NCBI RefSeq assembly: GCF_004360145.1
Contig: NZ_SAIT01000016.1
Location: 1 to 64,000 of the forward strand
DNA length: 64,000 nt
Direction of reading: 5' to 3'
Source: Aliiroseovarius marinus
GTDB taxonomy: Bacteria; Pseudomonadota; Alphaproteobacteria; Rhodobacterales; Rhodobacteraceae
Each line of letters begins with the position of its first letter. Position 1 is the first letter of the stretch. The notes beneath the pieces were generated by a model that was given only the letters and a program-made list of their open reading frames with translations, did no database searches and had not been told where the DNA came from. Of the stretch, positions 26,927 to 35,054 are shown one piece after another. The position numbers were made by a program, and so were the translations under genes.

Positions 26927-27208
26927 GCTGAAGGCCAAGGGTAGATAGAATTCGAAACGCAGTCTCGGCTGGAGGCGTGTTTTCTGAGCCCCTGCCTGAA
27001 GGTGCGTATTGCGACTTCGAGCGCGACAATGCGGTCCGGTGGCGCGAGAGGCGACGGTCGCGAACGCTCGCCGATTACAAAGATCTCGTCGCCTGCCGAG
27101 CTGGTCAAAAGCAGGTGTCGTGACAAGAGAATACAGATAGAGCCCAACAGAATGCTTAGCCTCGCCCCGCGGCGATTTTCACAATTACCCTAAGTCGATG
27201 ATTTAATG

Positions 27209-27282
27209 TGGAGGCGAGTACCGGAATCGAACCGGTGTACACGGATTTGCAATCCGCTGCGTCACCACTCCGCCAACTCGCC
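27209..27282 (-). tRNA. tRNA-Cys (GCA)
   Basis: A 74-nt cloverleaf with acceptor GGCGAGT/ACTCGCC, discriminator T and encoded CCA. The anticodon loop TTGCAAA gives anticodon GCA. The 282-bp gap on its 3' side, up to the J-like gene, holds no recognisable gene. Confidence 0.97.
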
Positions 27283-27482
27283 ATCCGTGGTGTGGGGGTT
27301 CTCTAGCGCGGGTCTTAGGGGGATGTCCAGCCCGGTTTCGCGCTTGGATGTGTGATTTTCCGGCACAGGTTTCAGAAAACGCCGGATCAGGTGCTCAATA
27401 CGGTCGCATCACCTTGCAGGATTGCGGCCATCGGCCTAACTGTGGCAGAAGAAAACAAAGATCCCAGAACCATAGGCCCGCC

Positions 27483-28136
27483 ATGACTGATTTCGCCGCA
27501 CGCCGTACCATGATGGTCGACACGCAGGTGCGTCCTTCGGATGTTACCAAATTCCCGATCATTGATGCGATGTTGACCGTCGCGCGCGAGGAATATGTGC
27601 CGGATGGCAAGCGCGAGGCTGCCTATGTCGGTGAAAATATCGATCTGGACGACGGTCGTGTGATGCTTGAGCCGCGCACGCTGGCCAAGATGCTGGATGC
27701 GCTGAATGTACAGCCGAACGAGCTGGTGTTGGATCTGGGCTGCGGCCTGGGCTACAGCGCTGCCATTCTGGCGCGTCTGGCCGATTTCGTCATCGCTGTA
27801 GAAGATACAGAAGACCGCGCCAACGAAGCGCAGGGCATTCTGTCGGCTCAGGGCGTGGACAACGTGGCTGTCGTCGCAGGCCCCCTGGCCGAGGGCAACG
27901 AAAAGCACGGTCCCTATGACGTGATCATGGTGGAAGGCGCCGTGGAAACCGTACCCGCAAGCTTGTTGGAACAGCTCAAGGATGGGGGGCGTATTGCCTG
28001 CATCTTTGCCGAGGGGATGTTGGGAACTGTAAAAATCGGGTATAAGATTGATGGGGAGATGGTCTGGCGGCCGAATTTCAACGCCGGTGCCCCCGTTGTG
28101 GCTGGATTTGAAGCGCCACAGGAATTCGCGCTTTAA
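27483..28136 (+). CDS. pcm: Protein-L-isoaspartate O-methyltransferase family
   Basis: A 217-aa SAM-dependent methyltransferase of the PCMT family, which repairs isoaspartyl residues. The SAM motif is [19 protein letters not shown], and [21 protein letters not shown] follows as in the family. The usual active-site Ser/Thr stretch is replaced by [17 protein letters not shown], a form common in alphaproteobacteria, so true isoaspartate activity is uncertain. Start ATG 27483 ([12 protein letters not shown]) fits the family; the longer track frame begins in non-conserved sequence. The TolC-family gene follows after 45 bp, a pairing typical of this group. Confidence 0.85.
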   Translation: MTDFAARRTMMVDTQVRPSDVTKFPIIDAMLTVAREEYVPDGKREAAYVGENIDLDDGRVMLEPRTLAKMLDALNVQPNELVLDLGCGLGYSAAILARLADFVIAVEDTEDRANEAQGILSAQGVDNVAVVAGPLAEGNEKHGPYDVIMVEGAVETVPASLLEQLKDGGRIACIFAEGMLGTVKIGYKIDGEMVWRPNFNAGAPVVAGFEAPQEFAL

Positions 28137-28181
28137 GATCGGCGACACGCCCGCAATAAATTTGAGATGCAGGAGAGCGAC

Positions 28182-29582
28182 ATGCGTATTGGGTTTAAAT
28201 CAAAGCTGACAGGGCTGGCCATGGCCTGCGCCTTTGTCGCCACGCCGGCGGCCTATGCGGAAAGCCTCTCGGATGCGATGGCCTCGGCCTACAAGAACAG
28301 CGGCCTTTTGGAGCAGAATCAGGCCCTGCTGCGCGCCGCGGACGAAGACGTTGCGATTGCGCAGTCCAGACTGCGTCCGGTGCTTAGCTACGCGATCCAG
28401 CACAATTGGATTGACCCGACCACGCTTGTTCCGAATGACGACTACTGGCGCACCTCGGCGACGCTGACGGCGTCGGTTCTTTTGTTCAACTTTGGCCGCG
28501 GCAAAATGGCGGTCGAAGCCCAGAAAGAAGCCGTACTTGCGACGCGTGACAGCCTGGTCGGGGTCGAGCAGAACGTACTTCTGCGCGCGGTCAGTGCATT
28601 CCTGGATGTGCGCTCGGCAAGTGAAAACGCCCAACTTCAAGCCAACTCGGTGCGTGTTCTGACGCAGGAACTGCGTGCGGCGAACGACCGTTTCGAAGTG
28701 GGTGAAGTGACCCAGACCGACGTCGCACTGGCGCAGGCGCGCCTGGCGGCTGCACGCTCGGGCGAGGCTTCGGCGCAAGGTAGCCTTGCGATTGCGCGTG
28801 AGGAATATCGTGCTGCAACCGGGAACTACCCGGGCACCTTGTCGGCCCCGCCGCGCGTCCCGATGACCGCAAAAACGCTGGAGGCGGCGAAGGCGATTGC
28901 GCGTGACCGTCATCCCGATCTGCTTGCCGCGCAACACAATGTACGCGTGACCGAGCTGGCAGCCGAGATTTCCAAAGCCTCGATGAAGCCGTCGCTGGTG
29001 GGTTCGGCAAGCACAACTTGGGTGGACCGAACATCGGCCACGTCTAGCCTGGACAGCAGAAACACCAGCGTTGGCATCGCGCTTCAGGGTGACATCTATT
29101 CCGGTGGTCTGAAATCCGCTGAATATCGTAAGGCCATTGCGCAGATCGACGCGGCGAAAGCTGGTTTGCGTCAGGCACGCATTGCCGTTGATCAGGGCGT
29201 TGCAAATGCTTGGGCACAACTGGCTATCGCGTCGGCCTCGCTTGAAGCCACCGACCGTCAAATCCGCGCCAGCCGTGTGGCCCTGCGCGGGGCACGGGAA
29301 GAGGCATCGTTGGGCTCGCGGACCACGCTGGACGTTCTGAACGCCGAGCAAGAGTTGCTGGATGCAGAAGCCGCCCGCATCACTGCCCAGTCGAATCAGT
29401 ACCTCGCGGTCTATTCGCTGTTGTCGTCGATGGGTCTTCTGACGGCCGAGCATCTGAATCTGGGCGTCGTCGCCTTCGACCCCGAGGCCTATTACAACAC
29501 CGTCAAATCCGCACCGATCCATAACGTCAGCCCGCAGGGCAAGCGTCTGGACCTCGTGCTCGAGGCGCTAGGCAAGAAATAA
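28182..29582 (+). CDS. TolC-family outer membrane efflux/secretion protein
   Basis: A 466-aa outer membrane channel subunit. A Sec signal peptide MRIGFKSKLTGLAMACAFVA..AYA is cleaved before ESLSDAM. Two outer-membrane-factor repeats follow, with ANDRFEVGEVTQTDVALAQARL and SRVALRGAREEASLGSRTTLDVLNAEQELLDA showing the classic TolC helical-hairpin sequences. It would pair with an inner-membrane ABC or RND exporter and a membrane-fusion protein, none of which is adjacent. Start ATG 28182 is chosen because CAGGAGA precedes it; ATG 28167 has no such site. Confidence 0.92.
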   Translation: MRIGFKSKLTGLAMACAFVATPAAYAESLSDAMASAYKNSGLLEQNQALLRAADEDVAIAQSRLRPVLSYAIQHNWIDPTTLVPNDDYWRTSATLTASVLLFNFGRGKMAVEAQKEAVLATRDSLVGVEQNVLLRAVSAFLDVRSASENAQLQANSVRVLTQELRAANDRFEVGEVTQTDVALAQARLAAARSGEASAQGSLAIAREEYRAATGNYPGTLSAPPRVPMTAKTLEAAKAIARDRHPDLLAAQHNVRVTELAAEISKASMKPSLVGSASTTWVDRTSATSSLDSRNTSVGIALQGDIYSGGLKSAEYRKAIAQIDAAKAGLRQARIAVDQGVANAWAQLAIASASLEATDRQIRASRVALRGAREEASLGSRTTLDVLNAEQELLDAEAARITAQSNQYLAVYSLLSSMGLLTAEHLNLGVVAFDPEAYYNTVKSAPIHNVSPQGKRLDLVLEALGKK

Positions 29583-29734
29583 AGCACTTTCCGGGACTTG
29601 CGCAGCGTGTGCGATTTGCCTCGCTGTCGCAGGTTTCTACTTGTGGCTGTTGTCTGGCCGAGGCGAACTGGCTAGTCTGACATCAAACACACCAAGAATC
29701 TGGGTGTGTGACGCAGCTGAACAGGAAGTGCTAT

Positions 29735-30847
29735 ATGTCGGATCCGGTCTCGAACGCAGAAATTGAAGATGTTCTGTCCTCGATCCGACGTCTCATCGCT
29801 GCTGGCGATCCTGATCAGAAGGACGAGGTTCAAGCGTCTGAACCCGCCGATAACAAGCTGATCCTGACACCTGCCTTCCGCGTGTTCGGTGGCGATCCCG
29901 AGAAAACCGTCCAAGATGCTGCGCAGACTGAAACCGCGCTTCCCACGGCAGGACGCGATATTCCCGTGGAGTCGCTGGAACAGGACAATTCCACACCCGC
30001 CGAAGCCGTGGACGTGGCCGAGGACGCTGACGATAGCCCGCTTGTTCTGTCCTTTGACACGAACATGGCCGAGCCCGGTTTCCAAAGTACGTCTGATACA
30101 TCAATGCCCCCTGCGGATACGCAAGTTGATTTCGAAGACAATTGGGACAGCGACGCATTGGCCGAAACCGCGCAGGTGGCCTTTCTGCATCAACGCGTAA
30201 CCAGTGTGGCGGCGAATACGCCGTCCGAGGACGTTGAGCCCGAGGTGGCTGCCGAAGAGGCCGCTGAACCCGAGGTCATGACCGAGGACGAGGCGCCCGT
30301 AGGTGACGTCGAAGTCTCCGCAACCGAGGTGGAAGCGCCCGTTGTTGACGAGGCAGCCGCGATTGACGCTGTAACCGAGGTGGACGCTGCGCCAGAGGCC
30401 GAAGTCGCGCCCGAAGCTAATGCTGCGGCCGAGGCTGAGGAGGTGCTTGAGCAAGCCTCTGATCAGGATGAGATTGAACGGGACAGCATCGCGGCTGAGG
30501 AACCCGAAATTGTCGAGGCAGAGCCGGTTTTCGCTGACAGTGACGCCCCTGTGGAAGACGAGGTTGAAGACCAACCCATTCTCGCCGAGGTTGATGATCT
30601 GGCCGACGATCCTGTTGAAGATGCCCTCGGCACCGAGGTTTTGACCGCCACCATGGACGAGGCCCCTGTTTCAGAAATTGTCGAAGATGACAGTGATTTC
30701 ATCGACGAAGAGCATCTGCAGGAAATCGTCGCGCGCATTGTGCGAGAAGAGCTGAGGGGCGAGATGGGTGTGAAGATTACCCAAGCTGTCCGACGCATGG
30801 TGCGCCGCGAAGTGACCCGTGCTCTGTCCTTGGAGAAGTTTGACTAA
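29735..30847 (+). CDS. PopZ-like acidic protein with conserved ends
   Basis: A 370-aa protein. The N-terminal helix SNAEIEDVLSSIRRLIAAG matches the PopZ-type (DUF2497) N-terminal element; the middle, about 45-310, is extremely rich in Glu, Asp, Ala, Pro and Val and probably disordered. The C-terminal 50 residues, LQEIVARIVREELRGEMG..VRRMVRREVTRAL, form an amphipathic helix pair. This architecture (N-helix, acidic Pro-rich spacer, C-terminal oligomerisation helices) is that of polar organising proteins such as Caulobacter PopZ. The C-terminus is not a clear PopZ match, so the polar role is inference. Start ATG 29735 has AGGAAG upstream; the start nine codons earlier does not. Confidence 0.65.
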   Translation: MSDPVSNAEIEDVLSSIRRLIAAGDPDQKDEVQASEPADNKLILTPAFRVFGGDPEKTVQDAAQTETALPTAGRDIPVESLEQDNSTPAEAVDVAEDADDSPLVLSFDTNMAEPGFQSTSDTSMPPADTQVDFEDNWDSDALAETAQVAFLHQRVTSVAANTPSEDVEPEVAAEEAAEPEVMTEDEAPVGDVEVSATEVEAPVVDEAAAIDAVTEVDAAPEAEVAPEANAAAEAEEVLEQASDQDEIERDSIAAEEPEIVEAEPVFADSDAPVEDEVEDQPILAEVDDLADDPVEDALGTEVLTATMDEAPVSEIVEDDSDFIDEEHLQEIVARIVREELRGEMGVKITQAVRRMVRREVTRALSLEKFD

Positions 30848-30876
30848 AGCAACCCGCCCTTTCTGAGAAGTCGAGT

Positions 30877-30924
30877 GGCACGAATGTCCCGAGAACGCCG
30901 AAGGCGTGGTAGGGTATTCGTGCC
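30877..30924. other. Long structured hairpin between convergent genes
   Basis: A 48-nt nested stem-loop: GGCACGAAT pairs with ATTCGTGCC, CCC with GGG inside it, and ACGCC-GAA-GGCGT at the tip. It sits between the convergent stops of the PopZ-like gene and cobQ. No T tract follows on either strand, so it is not a standard terminator; it may protect mRNA 3' ends. Confidence 0.6.
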
Positions 30925-30952
30925 TCGTGCTAAGGGCGGAATGCTCTAAGGC

Positions 30953-32398
30953 TTAGCGGGCCAAGTCCAACAAGGCATCAATATCCAGATGTGTTTCCAG
31001 ATGATCGGCCAGCGCGTCTAGGCTGATCTCGATCTGAGCGTCAAAACTGACGTCCGAGGTCTGCGCGCCCAGCCCGTTCAGGAACTGGCGCCGGAATCCA
31101 TCCGCAGCGAAAAGCCCATGCAGATAGCAGCCTTGAATGCGCCCATCCGCGCTGCTGGCGCCTTCAGGGCGGTCCCCAACCGACAGCCATGCGGCATCGC
31201 ACCCCGGGCCCTCTGTCCGGCCCAAATGGATCTCGTACCCCTCGACCGATTGGCCTGAGGGCAGGTGTGTTGCCTGCGTTAGTGCCAGTGTCTTGCGGGG
31301 TTCCAGATGCGTCACCACATCCAGATGCCCCAGCCCGGCCACGCGACCTGCGGGGCCTTCGATGCCGTCCGCGTCGATGATCTCGGTCCCCAGCATCTGA
31401 TAGCCGCCGCAAATGCCCAGAACGTGCCCGCCTCGCCGGATGTGAGCGGTCAGGTCGATGTCCCAGCCTTGCGCCCGGAAATCTGCCAGATCGGCGATGG
31501 TGGACTTCGATCCCGGGATCAGAACCAGATCGGCATCGCCGGGCAGGGGGCGTCCGGGTTCGATGATCTCGACGGTCACGTCCGGTTCATTCACCAAGGG
31601 GTCCAAATCGTCAAAATTCGCAATGCGGTTCAGGCGCGGCACGGCGATTTTGAACGCGCCGCCTTTGCGCGTGGCGATGTCCATCACGTCCTCGGCGGGC
31701 AAACGCCACGCGTCGGCGAACCAGGGTAGGGTACCCAAATCGTGCCAGCCGGTCAGGCGGGCGATTTCAGCGGCGCCATCGGCGAACAGCGTCGGGTCGC
31801 CGCGAAACTTGTTCACCAGAAAGGCTTTGATCCGCGCGCGGTCTTCGTCGGGCAGCACCGCATGGGTGCCGACCAACTGCGCAATCACGCCGCCGCGGTC
31901 AATATCGCCCGCCAGAACCACGGGTAGGTCCGCGGCCTCGGCAAAGCCCATATTGGCGATGTCGCCTTTGCGCAGGTTCACCTCAGCGGGGCTGCCCGCG
32001 CCTTCGACCAGCACCAGATCGCGGCCCTTGCCCAGACGATGGAAACTCTCGAGTACACGCGGCATCAACTCGGCCTTGGCCTTGCCGTAGTCGCGCGCTT
32101 TCATGGTGGCAAAGCGCTTGCCCTGCACGATGACCTGCGCACCTGTGTCCGTCTCGGGCTTTAACAGAACCGGGTTCATGTCGACAATCGGATCCAGCCC
32201 ACAGGCGCGTGCTTGCAGCGCCTGCGCCCGTCCGATCTCGCCTCCGTCTACGGTGACGGCCGCGTTATTTGACATGTTTTGAGGCTTGAACGGGGCCACG
32301 TTCAGCCCGCGCTTCACAGCCGCCCGTGCAATCCCTGCCACTAGCAGGGATTTCCCAACATTCGAGCCCGCGCCCTGGATCATAATCGCCTTGGTCAT
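30953..32398 (-). CDS. cobQ: Cobyric acid synthase
   Basis: A 481-aa glutamine- and ATP-dependent amidase that amidates carboxylates of adenosylcobyrinate a,c-diamide during B12 synthesis. The N-terminal synthetase part shows [13 protein letters not shown] (P-loop-like), [10 protein letters not shown] and [15 protein letters not shown]. The C-terminal glutamine amidotransferase part carries the nucleophile Cys in [11 protein letters not shown] and the [10 protein letters not shown] histidine region. It starts at ATG 32398; a TTG two codons earlier is less likely. No other cob genes are in the window, and no cobalamin riboswitch was seen upstream. Confidence 0.95.
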   Translation of the reverse strand: MTKAIMIQGAGSNVGKSLLVAGIARAAVKRGLNVAPFKPQNMSNNAAVTVDGGEIGRAQALQARACGLDPIVDMNPVLLKPETDTGAQVIVQGKRFATMKARDYGKAKAELMPRVLESFHRLGKGRDLVLVEGAGSPAEVNLRKGDIANMGFAEAADLPVVLAGDIDRGGVIAQLVGTHAVLPDEDRARIKAFLVNKFRGDPTLFADGAAEIARLTGWHDLGTLPWFADAWRLPAEDVMDIATRKGGAFKIAVPRLNRIANFDDLDPLVNEPDVTVEIIEPGRPLPGDADLVLIPGSKSTIADLADFRAQGWDIDLTAHIRRGGHVLGICGGYQMLGTEIIDADGIEGPAGRVAGLGHLDVVTHLEPRKTLALTQATHLPSGQSVEGYEIHLGRTEGPGCDAAWLSVGDRPEGASSADGRIQGCYLHGLFAADGFRRQFLNGLGAQTSDVSFDAQIEISLDALADHLETHLDIDALLDLAR

Positions 32399-32469
32399 GG
32401 CCAAGACTTAGGCGCTTTTCAAAGCGCGCTCCAGCCCTGTTCCGACATCAGGAAGGGCTGAAACGAAAA

Positions 32470-32491
32470 ACGCGCCCCAAACGGGACGCGC
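32470..32491 (-). terminator. Terminator of the DUF6280 gene
   Basis: On the minus strand GCGCGTCCC-GTTT-G-GGGCGCGT forms a 9-bp stem with two G-T pairs, followed by TTTTT at 32466-32470. It lies 28 bp after the stop of the 105-aa gene. Confidence 0.75.
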
Positions 32492-32518
32492 CTTCCATGG
32501 AGTATTCTGTGATCGCGC

Positions 32519-32836
32519 TTATGCAGCTTCCGCGGTGGCGGCGTTGCGACGCTCGCTTTCTTCGCGGCTCAATGCGACCGAGGTGCGGATGCCTTTGGAC
32601 ACAAAGTCCATCAGGCCGCTCACGACACGCTCGTTCGGGTCGATGCCTGCACAGCTCAACACTTCGCGCCCATCGCGCGACCGCGCCCAGCGGGCGATCT
32701 GATCGGGGCCATTGCCGTATTTCTTGTCATCAGCAATGGCGTCGTCCAACGCAGCCAGCACGACAGCAGCGAAAAGCTTGCGCGCGCGGTTGCCTTGTTC
32801 GTTATTGAAAGCGGTACCGTCTACGGAGTCCAGCAT
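32519..32836 (-). CDS. DUF6280 family protein
   Basis: A 105-aa soluble protein that I recognise as the Rhodobacteraceae-type DUF6280 family, function unknown. Characteristic stretches are DGTAFNNEQGNRARKLFAAV, AALDDAIADDKKYGNGPDQI and SRDGREVLSCAGIDPNERV. No signal or membrane segment. The start is ATG 32836 behind AAAAGGACG; the longer frame from 33028 has no conservation-like content and would run into the efp leader. Divergent from efp (214 bp) and with its own terminator, so monocistronic. Confidence 0.7.
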   Translation of the reverse strand: MLDSVDGTAFNNEQGNRARKLFAAVVLAALDDAIADDKKYGNGPDQIARWARSRDGREVLSCAGIDPNERVVSGLMDFVSKGIRTSVALSREESERRNAATAEAA

Positions 32837-33050
32837 GGTCGTCCTTTTGTTATTCTTGCTCTTGCGGTTTCTGGCGTAGCGGCCAATATGGCTTTTTCCG
32901 CGTGATTCGGTATCCCCTGGATCACATGGCAGCCATGCGCCTGTCGCATAGCTGTTACATTTGGCCGTTTCGCTCGTGCTTGCCAGAGACAAGCCTGCAA
33001 GATATAGGATCGGGCCAAGAAATTTCAACCTTTTGTGAAGGTTTCAGGAT

Positions 33051-33614
33051 ATGCCCAAGATCAACGGAAACGAAATTCGCCCCGGCAACGTGCTGGAGCA
33101 TAACGATGGCCTGTGGGCTGCGGTAAAGGTCGACCACGTAAAGCCCGGTAAAGGCGGTGCTTTTGCTCAGGTCGAGCTGAAGAACCTGCGCAACGGCTCG
33201 AAGCTGAACGAGCGCTTCCGCTCGGCAGACAAAGTCGAACGCGTGCGTCTGGAGCAGAAAGACCAGCAGTTCCTTTATGAAGATGACGGTATGCTGATCT
33301 TCATGGACACCGAGACCTATGAACAGAACCAGATCCCGGCCGACCTGCTGGGCGAGCGTCGCCCCTTCCTGCAAGACGGCATGACCATCGTGGTCGAGTT
33401 CTACGAGACCGAGGCGCTGAACGCGACCCTGCCGCAGAAAGTCACCTGCATAATCGAAGAGACCGAGCCGGTCGTCAAAGGTCAGACCGCCGCCAACAGC
33501 TTCAAGCCCGCGCTTCTGGACAATGGCGTGCGCATCACCGTGCCGCCTTTCGTGGCACAGGGTGAAGCCATCGTGGTCAACACCGAAACCATGGAATATT
33601 CCGAGCGCGCCTAA
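33051..33614 (+). CDS. efp: Translation elongation factor P
   Basis: A 187-aa three-domain factor that relieves ribosome stalling at polyproline runs. The modified-residue loop is [10 protein letters not shown] with Lys in the tip, so an EpmA-type lysylation system is possible; no epm gene is adjacent. [19 protein letters not shown], the central [15 protein letters not shown] and the C-terminal [19 protein letters not shown] are typical. It stands alone and ends just before a terminator. Confidence 0.98.
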   Translation: MPKINGNEIRPGNVLEHNDGLWAAVKVDHVKPGKGGAFAQVELKNLRNGSKLNERFRSADKVERVRLEQKDQQFLYEDDGMLIFMDTETYEQNQIPADLLGERRPFLQDGMTIVVEFYETEALNATLPQKVTCIIEETEPVVKGQTAANSFKPALLDNGVRITVPPFVAQGEAIVVNTETMEYSERA

Positions 33615-33635
33615 GCGCCCAGGTAGGAACCCAAG

Positions 33636-33661
33636 AAGGGCAGGGCGCAGGCTCTGCCCTT
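33636..33661 (+). terminator. Terminator after efp
   Basis: AAGGGCAG and CTGCCCTT form an 8-bp stem around GGCGCAGGCT, followed by TGTGTTT. Found 21 bp after the efp stop and just before the pseudouridine synthase gene. Confidence 0.7.
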
Positions 33662-33677
33662 TGTGTTTGAGGCCCAG

Positions 33678-34223
33678 ATGACCACGATCCTCTTCAACAA
33701 ACCCTTCAACGTGCTGTCGCAGTTCACCGATCGTGGCAACGAAAGCAGCGACCGTCAAACTTTGTCGGACTATATCGATTTGCCGGGCGTCTACGCGGCG
33801 GGGCGGCTGGATCGGGACAGCGAAGGGCTGCTGGTGCTGACGGATGACGGCAAGCTGCAAGCCAAGCTGGCAAATCCTAAGCACAAACTTGCGAAAACAT
33901 ACTGGGTGCAGGTGGAAGGCATCCCGGACGAAGCCGCCCTTCAAACACTCCGCGACGGTGTCGACCTGAAAGACGGGCGCACCCGTCCGGCCAAAGCGCG
34001 CCGCATCGACGAACCTGCCGGTCTCTGGCAACGTACCCCGCCCATCCGCGTGCGCAAATCCGTGCCTGATTGCTGGATCGAACTGAAAATCACCGAGGGC
34101 AAGAACCGCCAAGTCCGCCGCATGACAGCGGCCGTGGGGCATCCGACCCTACGCCTGATCCGCTATGGCGTCGGCGCCTATACGCTGGACGGGATCGGCC
34201 ACGGCAAATGGCGCTACGCGTAA
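33678..34223 (+). CDS. rluE: 23S rRNA pseudouridine synthase, RluE type
   Basis: A 181-aa RsuA/RluE-type pseudouridine synthase without an S4 domain. The catalytic motif is [19 protein letters not shown], with the Asp nucleophile in [17 protein letters not shown] and [19 protein letters not shown] are hallmark stretches. RluE modifies U2457 in E. coli 23S rRNA; the site here is inferred from length and motif. Start ATG 33678 with GAGG upstream; a GTG at 33663 overlaps the efp terminator and is less likely. Confidence 0.88.
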   Translation: MTTILFNKPFNVLSQFTDRGNESSDRQTLSDYIDLPGVYAAGRLDRDSEGLLVLTDDGKLQAKLANPKHKLAKTYWVQVEGIPDEAALQTLRDGVDLKDGRTRPAKARRIDEPAGLWQRTPPIRVRKSVPDCWIELKITEGKNRQVRRMTAAVGHPTLRLIRYGVGAYTLDGIGHGKWRYA

Positions 34224-34239
34224 AGCAGCGCCTCTCTCA

Positions 34240-34295
34240 TTTTCTTGCTGAAAATATCCCGGGGTGAGCCTCGAAGAGGCGAGGGGCAGAGCCCC
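34240..34295 (+). repeat. Intergenic palindromic repeat, copy A
   Basis: A unit starting with TTTTCTTGCTGAAAATATCC and GGGGTGAG, then two hairpins: GCCTC-GAA-GAGGC (34268-34280) and GGGGC-AGA-GCCCC (34283-34295). A second copy in the opposite orientation is at 39022-39113. It fills the gap between two convergent genes and touches the ygfZ stop codon, so it may also serve as a transcription end. I recall similar units scattered in Roseobacter genomes. Confidence 0.7.
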
Positions 34296-35030
34296 TTATC
34301 CCTCCCAGCTGACCACTGCGTCCCCGGCCTGCATGCCCGGTCCCGCCCGATCAAACCGCAGATAGGCAATCGCCTGACCACTTGATTGGGTGAATAGCGT
34401 TCCAACGGGCTTCCCATCCCGAGTAATCGCTGTGCCAACAGGGGCTTCGCCTTCGACCGACACGGTGGCCAACCCCTTCTTCAACTCGGTCTTGTGCTTC
34501 ATCCGCGCGGTCACTTCCTGACCGACATAGCAGCCCTTGCGGAAATCCACGCCGTTCAGGCGTTCGAACCCGGCCTCCAACAGATAACTGTCGCCCGTCA
34601 GCTCGACCCCGGTTTCCGGGATGCAATGGGCCACGCGAATGGCGTTCCAATCGACGCCTGTGTCACCATCACGCCCGTCATAGGCGCGCCATCCCAGTTC
34701 CGCGTGACGCGGATCGGCAAAGGCGCCTTCGGGCACCTCGCCCAGCCCGCGGGTGGGCACGATATCGGTCGCCTCGATCGCGACATCCGCGCGCAGCTTG
34801 TACATCGTCAGGCGCTGCGCCAGCGACCGCGCCAGATCGGTGGCGACGTCGATCAGAATGGCGTCTTCGGTCGGGACCAACAGGAAATCCGCCAAATACT
34901 TGCCCTGCGGGGTCAGCAGCGCGGCATAGACCAATCCGTCTTTCAACCCCTTCACGTCATTCGACACCAGCCCCTGCAAAAAGCTTTCGCGATCATTGCC
35001 CGAGACCTTCAACACCGTGCGGTCTGTCAT
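34296..35030 (-). CDS. ygfZ: Folate-binding protein YgfZ/GcvT-like
   Basis: A 244-aa GcvT-fold protein of the YgfZ/IBA57 family, which uses folate in assembly or repair of some iron-sulfur enzymes. The signature KGCYVGQE is present as FRKGCYVGQEVTARMKHK. The N-terminus VSGNDRESFLQGLVSNDV is typical. Start ATG 35030 has CAGGAGAG at a good distance. It lies 24 bp downstream of the ABC exporter gene and is convergent with rluE. Confidence 0.93.
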   Translation of the reverse strand: MTDRTVLKVSGNDRESFLQGLVSNDVKGLKDGLVYAALLTPQGKYLADFLLVPTEDAILIDVATDLARSLAQRLTMYKLRADVAIEATDIVPTRGLGEVPEGAFADPRHAELGWRAYDGRDGDTGVDWNAIRVAHCIPETGVELTGDSYLLEAGFERLNGVDFRKGCYVGQEVTARMKHKTELKKGLATVSVEGEAPVGTAITRDGKPVGTLFTQSSGQAIAYLRFDRAGPGMQAGDAVVSWEG

Positions 35031-35054
35031 GTTGCTCTCCTGTGTGTCCAAAGG

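Noticed and set aside
32399-32518. Cobalamin riboswitch upstream of cobQ
   Set aside because: The short leader has no B12-box-like sequence and the space is filled by a terminator of the neighbouring gene.
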